The notes under the pieces: generated by a model
The model's database searches: none
Told to the model about the DNA's origin: nothing
The model's input: only the letters and a program-made list of their open reading frames with translations
Position numbers and translations under genes: made by a program
Assembly: GCA_002778095.1 (NCBI GenBank)
Contig: PCDL01000006.1
Span: forward strand, 1,952,001-2,016,000
DNA from: Fragosphaeria purpurea
Taxonomy: Eukaryota; Ascomycota; Sordariomycetes; Ophiostomatales; Ophiostomataceae
Length of the DNA stretch: 64,000 nucleotides
Direction of reading: 5' to 3'
Part shown: positions 10,901-23,571 of the stretch, one piece after another
How the letters are laid out: each line of letters starts with the position of its first letter
How positions within the stretch are numbered: position 1 is the stretch's first letter

Positions 10901-12623
10901 ATCCATCCCCTCCCACCCCTTCTTTGGGATGTTTTTGCCAGAGCCCGTCTGCTGAGGTTCTTCGTGTTGTGTAGTCGGCTGACGGCAGCCCTGACAGGAA
11001 AGGGGGGGAAGAAGGAACGCAAGGCAGGTTGTGTGTCAAAACAAGGAAGCCAGCAGCAACCCCCCAAGACGGATGAGGAAAACACAAAGCAAGGGACGAA
11101 ATGGCCAAGAGAGGAACAAGAAAGGCGGCACCCCCCCCTCCTCCTGAAGAAAGATCAAGTCGCGATCGGGTTCATGACAAAACGAGATACGAGCGACGCC
11201 GACAATATGGCATCCACTCCGCCTACTTCTCGTTGTGCCCTGTTTTCTTGGGGCGTCGTCCGGGCTTTCCTTTCTTTTGTCCGCTGCACACACCCGCCTT
11301 CTTCCAAGACAAACGCTTCCAAGACAAACGGCCGCGAGGCAGGCCTTGCGCCCGTCCGCCGTGACCCACGTAGGTCCCCCAGAGTGAGACAGTGCGCCAC
11401 ACAACCGAGACCACTGCTGCATGTCGGTTCTAATGCTGCCTACGGGAGGATGAATGCGCCGTGTTGCTAGGTCCGTAGCATCTACGTATGGACACTGCTA
11501 ACGGTTTCCCTTTGTCCTTATGCGGAGGGAGTGAGGTTCGTCTTTTCTCGCGCTGGAGCCTTAGAGGCTGGCTTTCCCACAGTCGTTGGACGGCGCTCGG
11601 ACCGGACGGGAAGCGGCACGAGTACGTAAGCATAGGTTCACCCCAGAAAAGACAGCAGGCAGGCAGACAGCATTTCTCCTGCTGATAACTCGCGTCCCCC
11701 CTGAGAAGAAGCTTGCGATGTTGCAAGGACAAAACATCTCAACTTTACCGTCTGATCTTCTTCTTCTTTTCGATATACGCGCACGCTGTACAGTTTTCAA
11801 GCTCCATTCAGCATCCATCCCAAACCACCTCTTATCCTTGGTTGCGTCGTCGCTCTTGGCCCGCTAGACCATCCAACAACCGCTGAAAAAACCACATGAC
11901 ATTGTGCGAAACTTGATTGATACAGGTGCGCCGTTTGTTGACAGGCTTTTCCTTTTTTCGTGCAGCTGCTTTGGCGTTTTTGTCCCCCGTCCTCCCGGCA
12001 AACGTTCACACAAAACGTTGAGCACGGGAAAAACGAGGAAAACAGAGATGCTGGATTGGTCGCCCAAAACGTATCTATCATATGGCCGTGCTGACTGGGC
12101 TAGCCCCGACCCCGTTCTCGGTCTTCAGTAGCTGGCATATAGTGCTTTCTGCCGGTTTTCTATTTCGACAAAACCTTCGCACCAACCGAAGTTCTCCTCT
12201 TCCACCGACCAGCCAGGACGCCTGATCTACCTCTCTGTCTGGCCGTTTCGTTCGCGCGCGCCGCGCCATCCATCCTTCTTCTCGCGCCCGCCGGCAGTCC
12301 ACCCACCATCACCGCGACCCCATACAGGTCGCATTCGCGAGAACGCATCGGTGTCACGCGCCCACGCCCTTATTTTTCTCCCCTACCACCCAACGACACC
12401 ACCCTCCCAAGCGTCATCACAAGGCTGTCCAGACCCGTACGCGGTGCTGCGTTCTGTTCTTTGTCTCTGGCAAACCTGTCACTGGGCCCATCCTCGCTGT
12501 CCTTGTCTCCTTGCACACTCGTCACCGTTTTGCAGAATCTTTTCTTGCTGGATAAACCTTTTCTATTCGCAGCATCTCCTTTATTCTTCTCGCCCTCGAT
12601 AAACACCGGGCTTGCGCACGCAA
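7943..12623. other. Long intergenic region between divergent bHLH gene and sft2
   Basis: This is 4.7 kb with no recognisable gene. From about 8000 to 9950 the plus strand is purine-rich (the minus strand pyrimidine-rich), as expected for a long 5' leader or promoter of the minus-strand bHLH gene. Low-complexity open frames result from that bias. From about 12100 to 12620 the plus strand becomes C/T-rich, fitting the leader of sft2. A 205-codon open frame at 10853-11470 has no recognisable motif and unremarkable codon use, so I do not call it. Confidence 0.6.
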
Positions 12624-13659
12624 ATGACGTCACAGTCGTTCAGAGATTCGCTCGGCTCGCTTGGCTGGTCGCGGCGCGATGTCGACGGCCCTGTCAATAC
12701 CTCCCAGCAGACCGGCCTGCTCTCTTCGTTACGATCGTTGAATCCCTTCGGCGACAGCGGCTATGTTCGTCTGCCTACAACCGAGGGCAGTGGTGCACCA
12801 TTGCCAGCGCCCAACCGTCGTGAGGAGGAAGAGGGCTTGTTTGCCCGTAAGTCAAGAAAAGATGGCATTTCTGGTGTTCCTCCCTTCCCTTTCCCTTTCC
12901 CCCAAGTCCTCTTTTCCTCCCCCTGCAGCACGTCGGGTTGCATGCTGCAAAGCGGGTGTACCTGGATCTTGCATCGTGCATGCATAACCGCGCCTCCGTG
13001 GTCACCACCCCCATTCCCGCCCTTCCCTCCCCCATTTTTTTCTCCCAAGCGAGATGGCCTGTTTTGTTTGTTTCGCTCGACGCAAGTCACCAGTTTGTCC
13101 TGTATGCTGACCACGTGGCCCGTCGCTCGTGTTTGAATGCGATCAGTGAGTCGATGGGATCGTCTGTTGATTTTTGCTGGCTGCAACCTCGGCGCCCTCG
13201 CTTGCTTCGTCGTCTGCTTCGCGCTCTTCCCCATCGTCGCAACGCGTCCCCGAAAATTTGTCATTCTGTAAGTCGTCTCTATGCGCGTTGCCGTCGGGTT
13301 GACGTGCCTAGGCTAACTGTGTGTGCGTGTGTGTGTGTGTGTCTGCTCGCGCTAGGTGGACGCTGGGTTCGGTTCTCTTTTTGTCGTCGTTCGCGGCCGT
13401 GATGGGGCCATGGACGTATGTAAAGCACCTCGCATCGACGCCAAGACTACCCTTCACGGCGGCCTACTTCGGATCCATCGGTCTAACCCTCTACTTCTCC
13501 ATCGGCCTTCGGAGCACATTGTTGACGCTCGCCTCGGCTATTGTTCAGCTTGCCTGCCTCGCCTGGTATCTCGTGAGCTACTTCCCCATGGGCTCGAGCG
13601 GTCTACGACTTGCCACCACGTTTGGCGCACGGCGAGCTGCTGCTTGGATGTCCGGATAG
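12624..13659 (+). CDS. sft2: Sft2, Golgi/endosome vesicle transport membrane protein
   Basis: Exons 12624-12846, 13147-13267 and 13356-13659 join to 215 residues. The start is the ATG at 12624 (MTSQSFRDSLGSLGWSRRD), the typical fungal Sft2 N-terminus; the upstream TTG in the same frame is not used. Splicing restores GLFALSRWDRLLIFAGCNLG and FVILWTLGSVLF. Four transmembrane helices follow at about residues 82-105, 111-134, 144-164 and 170-193, and the FPIVATRPRKFVIL and YLVSYFPMGSSGLRL landmarks are present. Sft2 acts with the t-SNARE Sed5 in fusion of endosome-derived vesicles with the Golgi, partly redundantly with Got1. Intron 1 is long for this window (300 nt) and contains a CACGTG. Intron 2 carries a GT dinucleotide run just before its acceptor. 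Confidence 0.95.
13318..13342. repeat. GT dinucleotide run in sft2 intron 2
   Basis: A short, slightly interrupted GT run lies immediately before the acceptor region of sft2 intron 2 (acceptor AG at 13354-13355). It is part of the polypyrimidine-poor 3' end of this intron. Confidence 0.8.
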
Positions 13660-16389
13660 ATATTTGAAAAAAACAGGCTCAGTACAACCAAACAAAGCAA
13701 AACAAGACAAAAAGAAAGTTTGTGGGTTGGGACGTTGGTCGTCTGCTGCCAGTGCGGCTTAGCTGAGACTCATCGCCTGAGCACGCTTTATGCAGTTCTT
13801 AATTCTGCGAAACTGGTCAATTATTTCGTGCCATTTCACGTGGTGGTTCTGTACGATTCTACTTCATTGTCGCAGTGCAATCAATATAAGACGGTGAAAT
13901 CGGTCCGTCAACTGTGGACGATCTAAGAGAAGGACCAAGCATAGCCAACCAGCGTATGGTTCAGCTACTTCTCTTGTCAATCAACCGGTTAACCGTGTGA
14001 GAGGCATCGCATACGCAGTATATATATATGCAGGAAATTCGAAGTCTTTTCATAAGACCAAAGCCAAAAAACGAAGCGATTCTGCCGAACTAGATGGGCG
14101 GCCGCAGTCGGCGTCACGGCGTGCCAAAGACCTGTACTGGGCAAGTAATATGCAATTATGCAATTATGCGATGGAAGACACAGTGCGGCCGTCTCGGCTC
14201 GTTGCGGGCCCCCAACGCCGTTTGCTGGGGGGTTTGTTGTTTTGGGCGGGGTTTGTATTGCCTCTTTTAGTACCTTCTTTCGTTCTTATGTACGGGTACA
14301 GGTCCTGCAGGGTCACGTACAAAGCTAGCTAGTACGGAATACACACACGAGCTCCGTACTGCCGACCCCAGTGCGTGGCTCGCGTCTTAACTCGCCCAGG
14401 CACGCCGCCGCCAAAGTATATGTAAATTACCGGTTCATTACCGCGGGCTTTCCGTCTGCACCCATTGTTCGCAACGTATATGTAGCAACGGCCGTTTCGT
14501 GGTTCGTTGTACCGAGCATAGTGCGGGTGAGTTATTCTGTGGAAGATAATAAGATCGATATTAAAATATAAGACGAAATGTATGTATCCGAAAGTTACGA
14601 AGAATATGTAGGTATTGAAGTCTTTTGCGCACAGTACGAACTTGTTGCTGATAGCATTAATACTTATGCTATATACGTAGTATCACACAACCGGTTGGTA
14701 CATGAGGCACTGTGTTGTTATGCTGCTGCCCCTCCGCAAATTGCGAGTAAAGCTCCTTCCCTCGCTCCTTCCCTCCCCCCCCCAATCGGCACAAAGCCAA
14801 CCCACTTACCCGCTCACCACACACAAACTTCACTGCTCGCTACTCACTCAGCATCGACCCGTAAAAAAAAATCAACGAGGGAAAAAAAAAAAAAACTCTT
14901 GTCCTCACACAAATCTTCTCCATCTTCCTCCGCTCCTTACTTTTTCTAACCTTCTTCCTCTTCGACCCGTGGAAAGGAACAACCCGACTTTCTCTTTTTT
15001 CTTCTCTTCTCTTTTCATTTGTTTTATTTCTCTGTTTGTCTGTGTCCCGCGCCGACCTTTCCCTCTTCCTTTTGTTTCTCTTTTCGTTCTCGGTTTGGTA
15101 TTCGAGTTTCTTGTTTTTACGAGATTTACCCTCAAAATAACACGACCTAGAAGTTCAAAGGAAAAGAGAAGAAAAGATCCAATCGATTTCAATCTTCGAA
15201 ACAGACGGGCTATCCAACCTCTAACAGCATTCGCTTCTTTCTTTTCGATCCTTCGACTTTCGACAGCTCCTTCATTGACGTTGCTTTGGCTTTACACCAA
15301 TCCGTTGCAAATGTTAGTTGTTCCCTCCTCTGTTTTGTTTGTTTTCCTCTCTCTCGAAACTGCTAGCCCGCTCCCGATCCGTGCCCGGTAGCAAACGTAC
15401 GAGCTGCCGCCTCACCCATCCTTTCCTCGACCCTCTAGTCTCCGTCGATTCTCCATAGTTGCCGCCCTTCCGTCGTTCTCTGTTTCTACTCTCCTCCTCT
15501 TCTTCGCCCGCCGCGTTCGCCACGGCGGCTCATTCTATCTTGTCGCGAGAAATCGGCCGGGTACGTTCTGGATGGGACCGCGTAGCTGTCCTTGTTCGTT
15601 CGCGTTTTTCTGAGCATTAATCGCGGCTGCTATGCGCAGTTTCAGCAAGATCACGAAACGCAGGGACAGCCCGACCCCCAGAGCGGGAAACGAAAGAAGA
15701 AGACGGGGAAAGAAGAAGATGGAGACACGGTAAACGGGCCACCGAAGGCAAAGACGAGGCGGACCGGAGTTTGGTGGCATCACAGTTCGCATAGGGGGAA
15801 CGGCGGGGAGTGCGGAAACGAGAGCAGGCGGAAAACACACGGTCGTGTTTAGGAATTTCTCGGCGCGCTATTTTCTATTGATTCTCGTTACTAATTTTTT
15901 TTCCCGGGTTGTCGAATATAGCATCGCCGCTCGTTAACACGATCTCAAGCATCCATTCGCATTAAATTGCTTTGCAGCTTTGGTTTTGTCGCCTTTTTTT
16001 TTTAGGGTTCAACCCATTTTTACGTCTACCCTAGCGTATCGACCTTTCCGCGCCGTGCCGAGCATCAAATCACACAAGTGGGATAGTGGAGTGAAATTGG
16101 AAGGGCGGTGCGCAAAAAAAAGGCGCTGTCAATAGACAATAAAGCACAATCACGAACGAAAAGATACACGAAAAGCAAACGCCATCAAATCTGCTTGTTT
16201 CGTGCCTCGCCAACACCCGCGTCGACTGGGGAGGTTTCAGACAAAAGAGCAAGGCGTGTGTGGGTGGTGGAGGATACTCTCGATTTCTTCATCCTCGTCG
16301 AGGCTGCGTGGCGTCGGGATCTCGGTCGCGTCTCCGCCCTTGCTTGTTTTCCGCCTCACACGCTGCACCTGACAGCCAACACCCGCAGC
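13660..16389. other. Intergenic and leader of the LARP1-like gene
   Basis: This is 2.7 kb without a recognised gene. From about 14700 to 15550 the plus strand is dominated by C and T (CTTCCTC-type tracts), a common fungal promoter/leader signature. Open frames through it are compositional. Part of 15500-16389 may be 5' untranslated region with an intron, since GTACGT occurs at about 15560, but no splice pair can be proven. Confidence 0.5.
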
Positions 16390-19300
16390 ATGTCGGCCGC
16401 AAGTTTTTCCTACGCCCAGGCCGCACGAGGCCAATCGACCACACCCCAAACAACAACCCCTGCCGTGTTTAGCCCTGTGCCCGCCCTATCAACCTCTTCG
16501 CAAGACAAGGATGACGCCGGCTCGGCAACCAGCCCGCTTGTCGCGGCTTCGTCGACACTTTTCTCAGTGAACGACGCGAGCAGAGCGCCCACGAAACATG
16601 CCAATACCGACGCCAGTTCGAGCCCTCGAAAAGTCGCCGTGGATGTGTCATCGCCCGCCGTGTCCTCTACTCTAGCGGGCACCCTTGCCGACTCTGGTTC
16701 CACGTTTTCGCTCGATGATGCGTCCTCCACCTCCGCTTTGAAAGACAAAAATGGCCGTATTTCGACGCCAGATGCGCGGTCCCCCTCGTCTGACGATATC
16801 GTTAAGAAGGGCGGTTGGAGGAGCCGGACCGCAAATGCGACGAGCAAAGAGAGTGAACAGCCTGGCGTGTCCGACACCAAAGACAAAGACAAGGAACCCG
16901 CGAAGATAGAGCTCGCCCCTGCGCCTCTTCCCGCCGTCAACGTTTGGAACCAGCGAATGCTTGAGCAAGCGGCCAAAGCGAAGCAGATCCAAACCGCGAA
17001 CCACTCAAGTGCAGCGACGACGACAACTACAGCAACAACAGCAAGCGCAGCGGTGATTCGAACTGCATCGGTTGCGGCCCCTACCACCAACGGGGGAGTT
17101 CGGCCTAAAGATGCTAGAAAAATCAGTAGCGCGACGGCGGAGGGCGAGACGAGCCCTGAATCCACAGCCACTATGGCCGCCTCTGTTACTAAACCGCTGC
17201 CTCGGCGGCCGTACGACAACACACGTGCTGGCGGTGAGGAACCCCGCCGGAATGGGTCCCGCGGCAGCAGAACGGCGGACAAGGAGGAGAAACCTACTAC
17301 CACCGGCCGCGACTTGTTACCACCCGTTCAAGATGCTACGTTGTGGCCAACGCCAGAATCGGCAGCAGGAGCCGAGGAGCCGAAGTCGTCCAAAGCGCCA
17401 CTGGCAGCCGAGAAAGTCGATACGATCGAGAAAGACGGCGTCGAAGAGGCGGGCACTTTGAAAACCCGTAAGAAGGGCTGGCTTCCGTTGCCTTTTGTTC
17501 CCACTGTCAATTTCCAGACACCCATTCCCAACGTTCGGGGTTCCAAGCCGAAATCGAGCGGCCGTGGCGGCCGTGAGTCGTCTTCAAGAGGTGGCCATAA
17601 CGCTGGGGCGAATGGCACTGTTCCCCCGTCTGAGAAGGCGGCTTTTGCCGCGTCGTTTTCGGCCGCAGACAAAGCGACTACCGAACCCCGCGAGGGAACC
17701 AAAGAAAGCTCCGGTAGCGTACTTCCAGTGCGTCCCTCATCGCACTCATCTGGCCCGCCCAAGCGTTTCTCGACCGACGCCGCCCGCGACCCAAGCCGTG
17801 AGCCTCGAAAATCATCATCTGCCGTCCTGCCTGATAAGCCAAAGGAAGCGGCACTTGAATTCTTAGTGGTAAGTCTTTTTGATGGTTACGTATAGGCCAT
17901 GCCGCTACGTCTTGTGTCCGCTTTGTCCGCTTTCGTCTACTTGATTCGTTTTTATCGGAATCTCGCCTCCCGACCTCGGAATTGATGCAGCATACTAACG
18001 TCTTCTTTTTTTTCTCTCCCCTAGACTCCAAGCAAGTCGGATTTTGTGCCTAAAGGTAACCACGTCGGTGTGGTCAATGGCGACGGTAGTGGACAGTCAC
18101 CTTACACCCTGCATTTTGGGCATTCAGATCGCCGGTTTTCAAAGAATGGCGACAACCACGGATCCTTGGGACGAGACAGCGGGGCACATCAACCCAAGGA
18201 ACAGCACGGACAGGCGTTTCGTGATAGAGCCGAGGCGCGAGGCGAACGCTCTTCTCGCGGCGGCGGATTTCGCGGCGGCCGTGGTGGACACAGCGGTGGC
18301 GGCGCTGTCCAGAGCCACTACGTGCCCCATTCCACCTACCAGCCCAATGGGCAAAGGAGCGCACCGAATACAGGGTTTAACAACAGCGGTACCACTGCAT
18401 TGCCGCCCACAGCCACCCCATTCAGCCCCCCACCACAGCAGTTTTCTTTCGGAAACACGCACAGCGCGGCACGGTCTGGTGTGCGCAGCGCAGGCCGAGC
18501 CCAGCCGGCATCACAGCCTTCCGCATCTTTCGGGAGTCGTGTGCAGAATGGCGTAAATGGCCTTCCACGATTGCATAACCACGCGCCGCATATGGCGCCC
18601 AGCGTGTCAGCGGACGTCCAGATGCAGCCATTCTCATTCCCCGTTTTCAATCCATACATGGACTCGGAATTGCTGCACGGTCTGACTCTGCAGGTTGAGT
18701 ATTACTTCTCGCTGGACAATCTGTGCAAAGACGTGTTTCTTCGTCGAAAAATGAACGACTATGGGTTCGTGCCCTTGTCCGTCATAGCCAAGTTCAAGCG
18801 GATGGCAGAACTTGCGCCGTCACTAGACTTTATTCGTGCCGCGTGTGAACAGTCGGACGCTCTGGATTACATTGTGGACCAGGACCAGAACGAGTGGATT
18901 CGCTCTCGCCATTTGTGGAATAATTTCATTCTGCCACCAGAAGAAAGGGATGAAGAGGCTCGCAAGCCTGGCCCAGATTTGCGAACCGTTTTTTTCCGTT
19001 CGTCGCCCAATCGGCCTCCGCAGGCATATTTGCCTACCATGGGTCCGGCCGGTTACTCGTCTTTGCCGCAGCCAATGTTCCCGGTACCGTATCCAGGTAG
19101 CGGCAACGAACTGGTGTATCCGGCGTACGACAATGGGATGCGTACTGATCACGCACCTGCTCCCAACGGGAATGCAGATTTGAACGGGCGGCCGCCGAGG
19201 GGGGAAAGCCAGCTTTCTGCTGCTGTACCGGATTTTTCTCCGGGTGGGTTGAGCGGTGCGCCGACTACGCTGGAGGATTACCAGACGTACCCAGACGAGC

Positions 19301-19956
19301 AGGTTGAAAAACTGGTTGTGCTCGTGGGGTCGGATGCCGATGTGCTTGCGAACGCATCATCCACGGATCAATCACGTGGCACCGCGTTGGGTGCTAGCGG
19401 CGGCTCGCGTGGATTGCACGAGCGCGGCCCCAGGTACGTTGCGACCTCTTCATAAGCTGTGGGTAACACTGCTCGCTTCACCTACTAGCGTGTCTAACCT
19501 ATACAACGCAGTACGAACGACAGCAACGATTCTCCGGACAAAACTTCAGATGCCAGCCCTGCAGGAGAACCGCCTCTCGCCGATACGGTGGCCCACGCAG
19601 TGGGGGAGGAACCTTACCCGGAACTACGGGCAAAGGCCTTTGAGCAAAGGAAGCATGCAAAGTCTGGTGAAACCCCAGCAGGCATGAAGCATCTTTACAG
19701 CTTTTGGTCGCATTGTTTGCCGGACAAGTTCAACGTGCGGATGTACGACGATTTTCGGTCGTCCGCTCTGGAGGATGCACGACGCAGTCCCCCCAACGAT
19801 TATGGTCTGAGGTGTCTTTTGCGCTATTACAACCACGTCTTGTTCGGCACGGGAAGCACAAAGCCCTATCCGGCCGTATTCACGCCTCATCATGCCGAAG
19901 CCAGACAATTGTCCGATTCTCTGAAGCCGAGAGTGAACGGTGAATTCCGAGCATAA
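16390..19956 (+). CDS. La-motif RNA-binding protein, LARP1-like (with DM15-type region)
   Basis: Exons 16390-17868, 18025-19433 and 19512-19956 give 1110 residues. Intron 1 has an ideal TACTAAC branch, and both junction phases match. Residues 1-700 are Ser/Thr/Ala/Gly-rich and disordered, with RGG-like patches (SSRGGGFRGGRGGHSGGG). The La motif lies at about residues 706-790, with QVEYYFSLDNLCKDVFLRRK and GFVPLSVIAKFKRM. A C-terminal segment, about residues 1004-1075 (MKHLYSFWSHCLPDKFN...LRCLLRYYNHVLF), matches the DM15/LARP1 repeats that in animals bind the mRNA cap and 5'TOP sequences. The yeast relatives Sro9 and Slf1 bind mRNA and polysomes but lack that tail. A role in translation control or mRNA stability is likely. 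Start chosen at MSAASFSYAQAARG; the frame is open further upstream. Confidence 0.9.
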
Positions 19957-21620
19957 GCAGCGGCCCGCTTGTTTTGGGCGTGGTAGCTTCTTTTTTTTCT
20001 TCGACAATACAGATTTGGCGACGATTTGTTTGCTCGCCCATCCATGCTTTCACTTCTCTATTTGCGTTAACCGATGTTGACGCGGTTAATGTATCGGTCC
20101 TGCTACTTGGTCGAACGTATGGACGAGGTGGCATTCGCGGGTTGGAGAAAACTTGTTTCTTGCAGCTTTTAATTTTTTTTTTCTGCTTTGCTGGTTAATG
20201 TTTCATTAACTTTGCATTCCATCGACACGTTCTTTTTTGGCCTTCGTTGTGGGAGTAGTCAAAGATTTTTGACTTGAATCGGTGGTGCTTGGTATCCGGT
20301 CTCATATGACCCAACTTTCTGTGCCTCTTTTTAAACCTGCCGGTTGGAAGAGGTTTCCATCAGCAAATAAAGCCCCCATTTTGGCAGCCAGTTTTCTTAT
20401 TTTTTCATCCCATCTCAGCATTCGGCATATTGTTTGGTATCGGCACAGTTCCAAAGCTTCTACCCCGTTGTTGGTTTCATTACTTGGCAACAAGACGGAC
20501 AATCTACGAGACGGCGGGTTAAGGATGGATTCAAGCACGTTAATTCTTGGAGTATCTTAGTCGGCTCTATCAAGGGAAGGGGAGGGGAAGGGGCCAGGAA
20601 TCCGAGCGTGGCAGAAGGTATTGGCATAATCGGAAAGATTCCAGCAAGGTTTTCGTGGATGCAAGACTCGGGTCACATTTCAGCTGATCCGAACTGGCCA
20701 CGCATTGCCGGGGTCTCGTTCTTCCAAGAGAGCAACACGATCGGGCCCGCGGCCACAACGGCAGCATACGTCGGTAGATCTACGGTGGGATAAGAGGGCG
20801 ATTTTTGGGTCTCGAAAAATAAAAGAAAGAAAAACAGCACAGTAGACTTGGTTGCATTTGAACGTTGGTCTGAGATGGCTTTCAATAAAAGTATGGCAAA
20901 AAAAGAATTACTTCACGCGACATGTACAATTACTTTTGGTTCGCCCTCGAATAACAGAAGAATAAGATAAAATAAATATACATATTGGGCCGATTGGGCT
21001 TACGTTTTTCTCGCCCTTTTACTCGTATATTCTCGTCGTATCTGGCACCTCTGATTGACGGATTGGAAGGGTTTACCCGTTGTTGCATTCGCAGTTCCGT
21101 ATGGACTCGTCTAGAAAGCTCTCACCGCTACCGGTCTGTGGTAATACCAATACAATTAGATTTCATGAAACCACATTTTTGCAGTCTCTGACCGTAGTAC
21201 CATCTGTCCTACCGCCTTCCCGCCCCCAAAAAACTACTTGCGATACAACATCATACATACGAAGTTGTGAAAGAGAAACCAACGGTGTTGAAAGGTGAGC
21301 GGTTTGTGTATCGTTTCAGCGCTGATGCCTTGATGGACAGAGTCCGTGGAACAGTGACAAGAGAAAGCCCATACATGCAACTGTGGAGCCCGCCTTTCGT
21401 CCTCTTCATGTCCAACGCATGTCTCACTTGCACACTATGTAAACGCTAGAAGAATGTGTGTAAGGTTTCAACGTTGCATACGCGGAAGAAACGTCATAAC
21501 GTCGAACAACTGCAGCACCAAGGATAAGATGCGGCGGAAGACTGCGCTGGTTGGGTGAGGGAAGCTGAAGTAGAAGGAACATAACAAAGAGAGAGAAAGA
21601 CGATACTACAACAAAAGGAC
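19957..21620. other. Intergenic, no gene recognised
   Basis: This contains the 3' untranslated region of the LARP1-like gene and otherwise nothing I can name. A few 60-120-codon frames around 20280-20880 occur on both strands but lack motifs, splice continuity or consistent codon preference. Confidence 0.5.
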
Positions 21621-21904
21621 ATGGGCATTCCGCCCAACTTCAGCAAGGAGAAAGTAAGAGATCATCAGACAAGGGAACACAACCCGAGGCACCAAAAACA
21701 TGTGCTTTCTGATCTGTTCCCTCTTCTCTCTTTGTTCCGTCATAGGCCAACTACCTCCATAGCGTGCTGAAGCCGTCCGCATACGACCAACTCAGCCGGA
21801 ACCCATACCCGGCGACCGGTGCGACCGACACAACAATACCAGCCTTGACGAGCGGTTGGACGGCGGCCTGTGACAGACTGTATCTTGAAGCGAATACCAG
21901 GTAA
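21621..21904 (+). CDS. Candidate small two-exon gene of unknown function (tentative)
   Basis: An ATG at 21621 opens MGIPPNFSKEK, followed by a good donor GTAAGA at 21654. An acceptor CATAG ends at 21745, and the next frame (ANYLHSVLKPSAYDQLSRNP...) stays open to TAA at 21902-21904, giving 63 residues. First-codon-position purines and C/G-ending codons look coding. The same bases also give a protein-like frame on the minus strand that shares third codon positions (ending at TAG 21751-21753), so strand is uncertain. Further coding-like frames continue to about 22120 on both strands. I do not recognise the family. It may be a real small protein, part of a longer gene on either strand, or a gene remnant. 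Confidence 0.3.
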
Positions 21905-23571
21905 CAAGAATTGTCAGCCCCACCGGCGTAGTTACCGGAGGGAAGGGGGAGACGCTTTATGGCTGCCGAAGCCGTTCACGGATGTTGTCTCGGCTGCAGT
22001 TGATCTTGGCGGGCCGGGTGTACCCAGAGGTGGAAGTGACACCGCCAGAAACGGCAGTGTCGTTGTCTAGCACGGTATTGGCACGCAGCGTCAAAACATG
22101 GCAGGTTCAAGCGTAAAGACGTTGTTTGCTTTAGCATGAGCTGGACCGAGGCGAGGGAGAAGGAATGTCAACGCCCGGGAACGCGGAGGTTTCGGCCATA
22201 AAACGCTCATCAAACATATTGTGACTCGCGGGCCAGAAGCTGAGTGCTGCGCAGCCATCACACACGCCGCCTCGTTTGGCTCGATCCAATGCCGGCTTGC
22301 TTGTTCTGGTTTGTGTGTTGTCCGGGGGGCAGAAACATGGGCTGGCCGGCCGGCGGCTGTTTGATGGGGGAGTCCTCCTCTATTATGGCGTGACGTGACG
22401 TGGGACGGGTCGGTGCGGTCGACCTTTGCCTTTCCTTCGCAGTAGTGTACGAGGTAATACGACCATGGCCGTCCACCTACCCCTATGCGCATTTCTACAC
22501 AGAACATAAGCAGAGACCCTAGAAGCAAATCCCACGCCATTACCATTACATTTGCCTGTCTCGGCCGGACGAGTCTAATTAGGAGTGTTGCGAGCGAAAC
22601 AGTTCTCGTAATAAACGGAGAATTACGTAGTTGTATGTGAACGTACGTAGGCGCGGGAAAGACATGTAATACAGGTAAAAGATACGGTGGTATGTACTAC
22701 TAAACGGGCCATCAAGGGTTCACGCAAAACGGTAGGTTAGTACTCCGTAATACAATAGCCAGTGGCGAAAGGTTTCGCGTTGGCGCTAACGGTCCGCAAT
22801 CCGTTCGCGCATCCGTTAGGGCCAATAGGGCCCGTTTTACAAAACGGACGTGGCCGAACCGGTTTTAGACGGAAAACGAGACGGTGGTAGTCGCGACTCA
22901 AGATTCACGAATAAAACTGTCCTGAGTACTTACTGCGTCGTAATAAGGTCCTGTAGGTTGCCTCTTTCTTGCAGCAGGCGCGGGCTGCCTCTGGTCTTGC
23001 CTTCTTTTCTTGGCCGCCCTCTCTCTGCTGCTCCTATTTCGCTTTCCCTGTATAGCGCGCAGTCGCTTTGCGGTCATTGCGGCAGGCACTCGACGGTTCC
23101 CCCCCTCCTCCCCGTCGTTCCTTCCTCTCACTGCTGTGACTGCTTGTGCTGTTGTCTCCGTCCCAGCAGCGACCACGTACAAAAGCCGCCCCTTAACCAC
23201 CTCCCCCGCCCAACCCCGCTTCCAACTCTCGAAAACCTTTCATCATCAGCATCATCATCACCACAACCATTACCACCACCAACGCCTTTATACTTCGCTT
23301 GCCAACCACAACGAGACTCTTCGCTATCGCGCCGAGCGGAGCCACACGGAAAACATCTACCTCGTACTTCCTTCCCCTGCTACGTATGCTTGGTTTTTTT
23401 TTCCCTTCCTTCTTCCTTCCGTCTACTTCCTTTCGGTTATTTCCACGGCTCACTTTTTTTTTTAGGTTTCAGAAGATCTGAAAAGCGACCGGACAGTTAC
23501 TTTGTTATTACAAGTCTCCTAATCACTTCTTTCGCACGGCTGTTTTGCCTCTGCTCTGGTCGTGGCCTACC
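21905..23571. other. Unresolved coding-like DNA, then intergenic leader
   Basis: From 21905 to about 22120 both strands hold protein-like frames of 40-70 codons that I could not splice into one gene. From about 22130 to 22950 I see nothing; TACTCCGTA lies at 22741. From about 22950 to 23560 the plus strand is C/T-rich, consistent with the promoter and leader of the following plus-strand gene. Confidence 0.4.

Noticed and set aside
10853..11470. 205-codon open frame on the plus strand
   Set aside because: No recognisable motif, mixed basic/Pro composition, no family-like segments, and no flanking splice or promoter logic. Probably compositional.
12612..12623. Upstream TTG start for Sft2
   Set aside because: The ATG at 12624 gives the typical Sft2 N-terminus; nothing supports a non-ATG start.
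21820..21910. AATACCAG words suggesting a TPP riboswitch
   Set aside because: The CTGAGA and GAACCTGATC consensus parts and the pairing helices are missing, and no thiamine gene is adjacent.
22091..22546. 151-codon minus-strand frame
   Set aside because: The sequence does not resemble a protein domain and overlaps the unresolved 21.6-22.1 kb pocket in a different frame from the better candidates.
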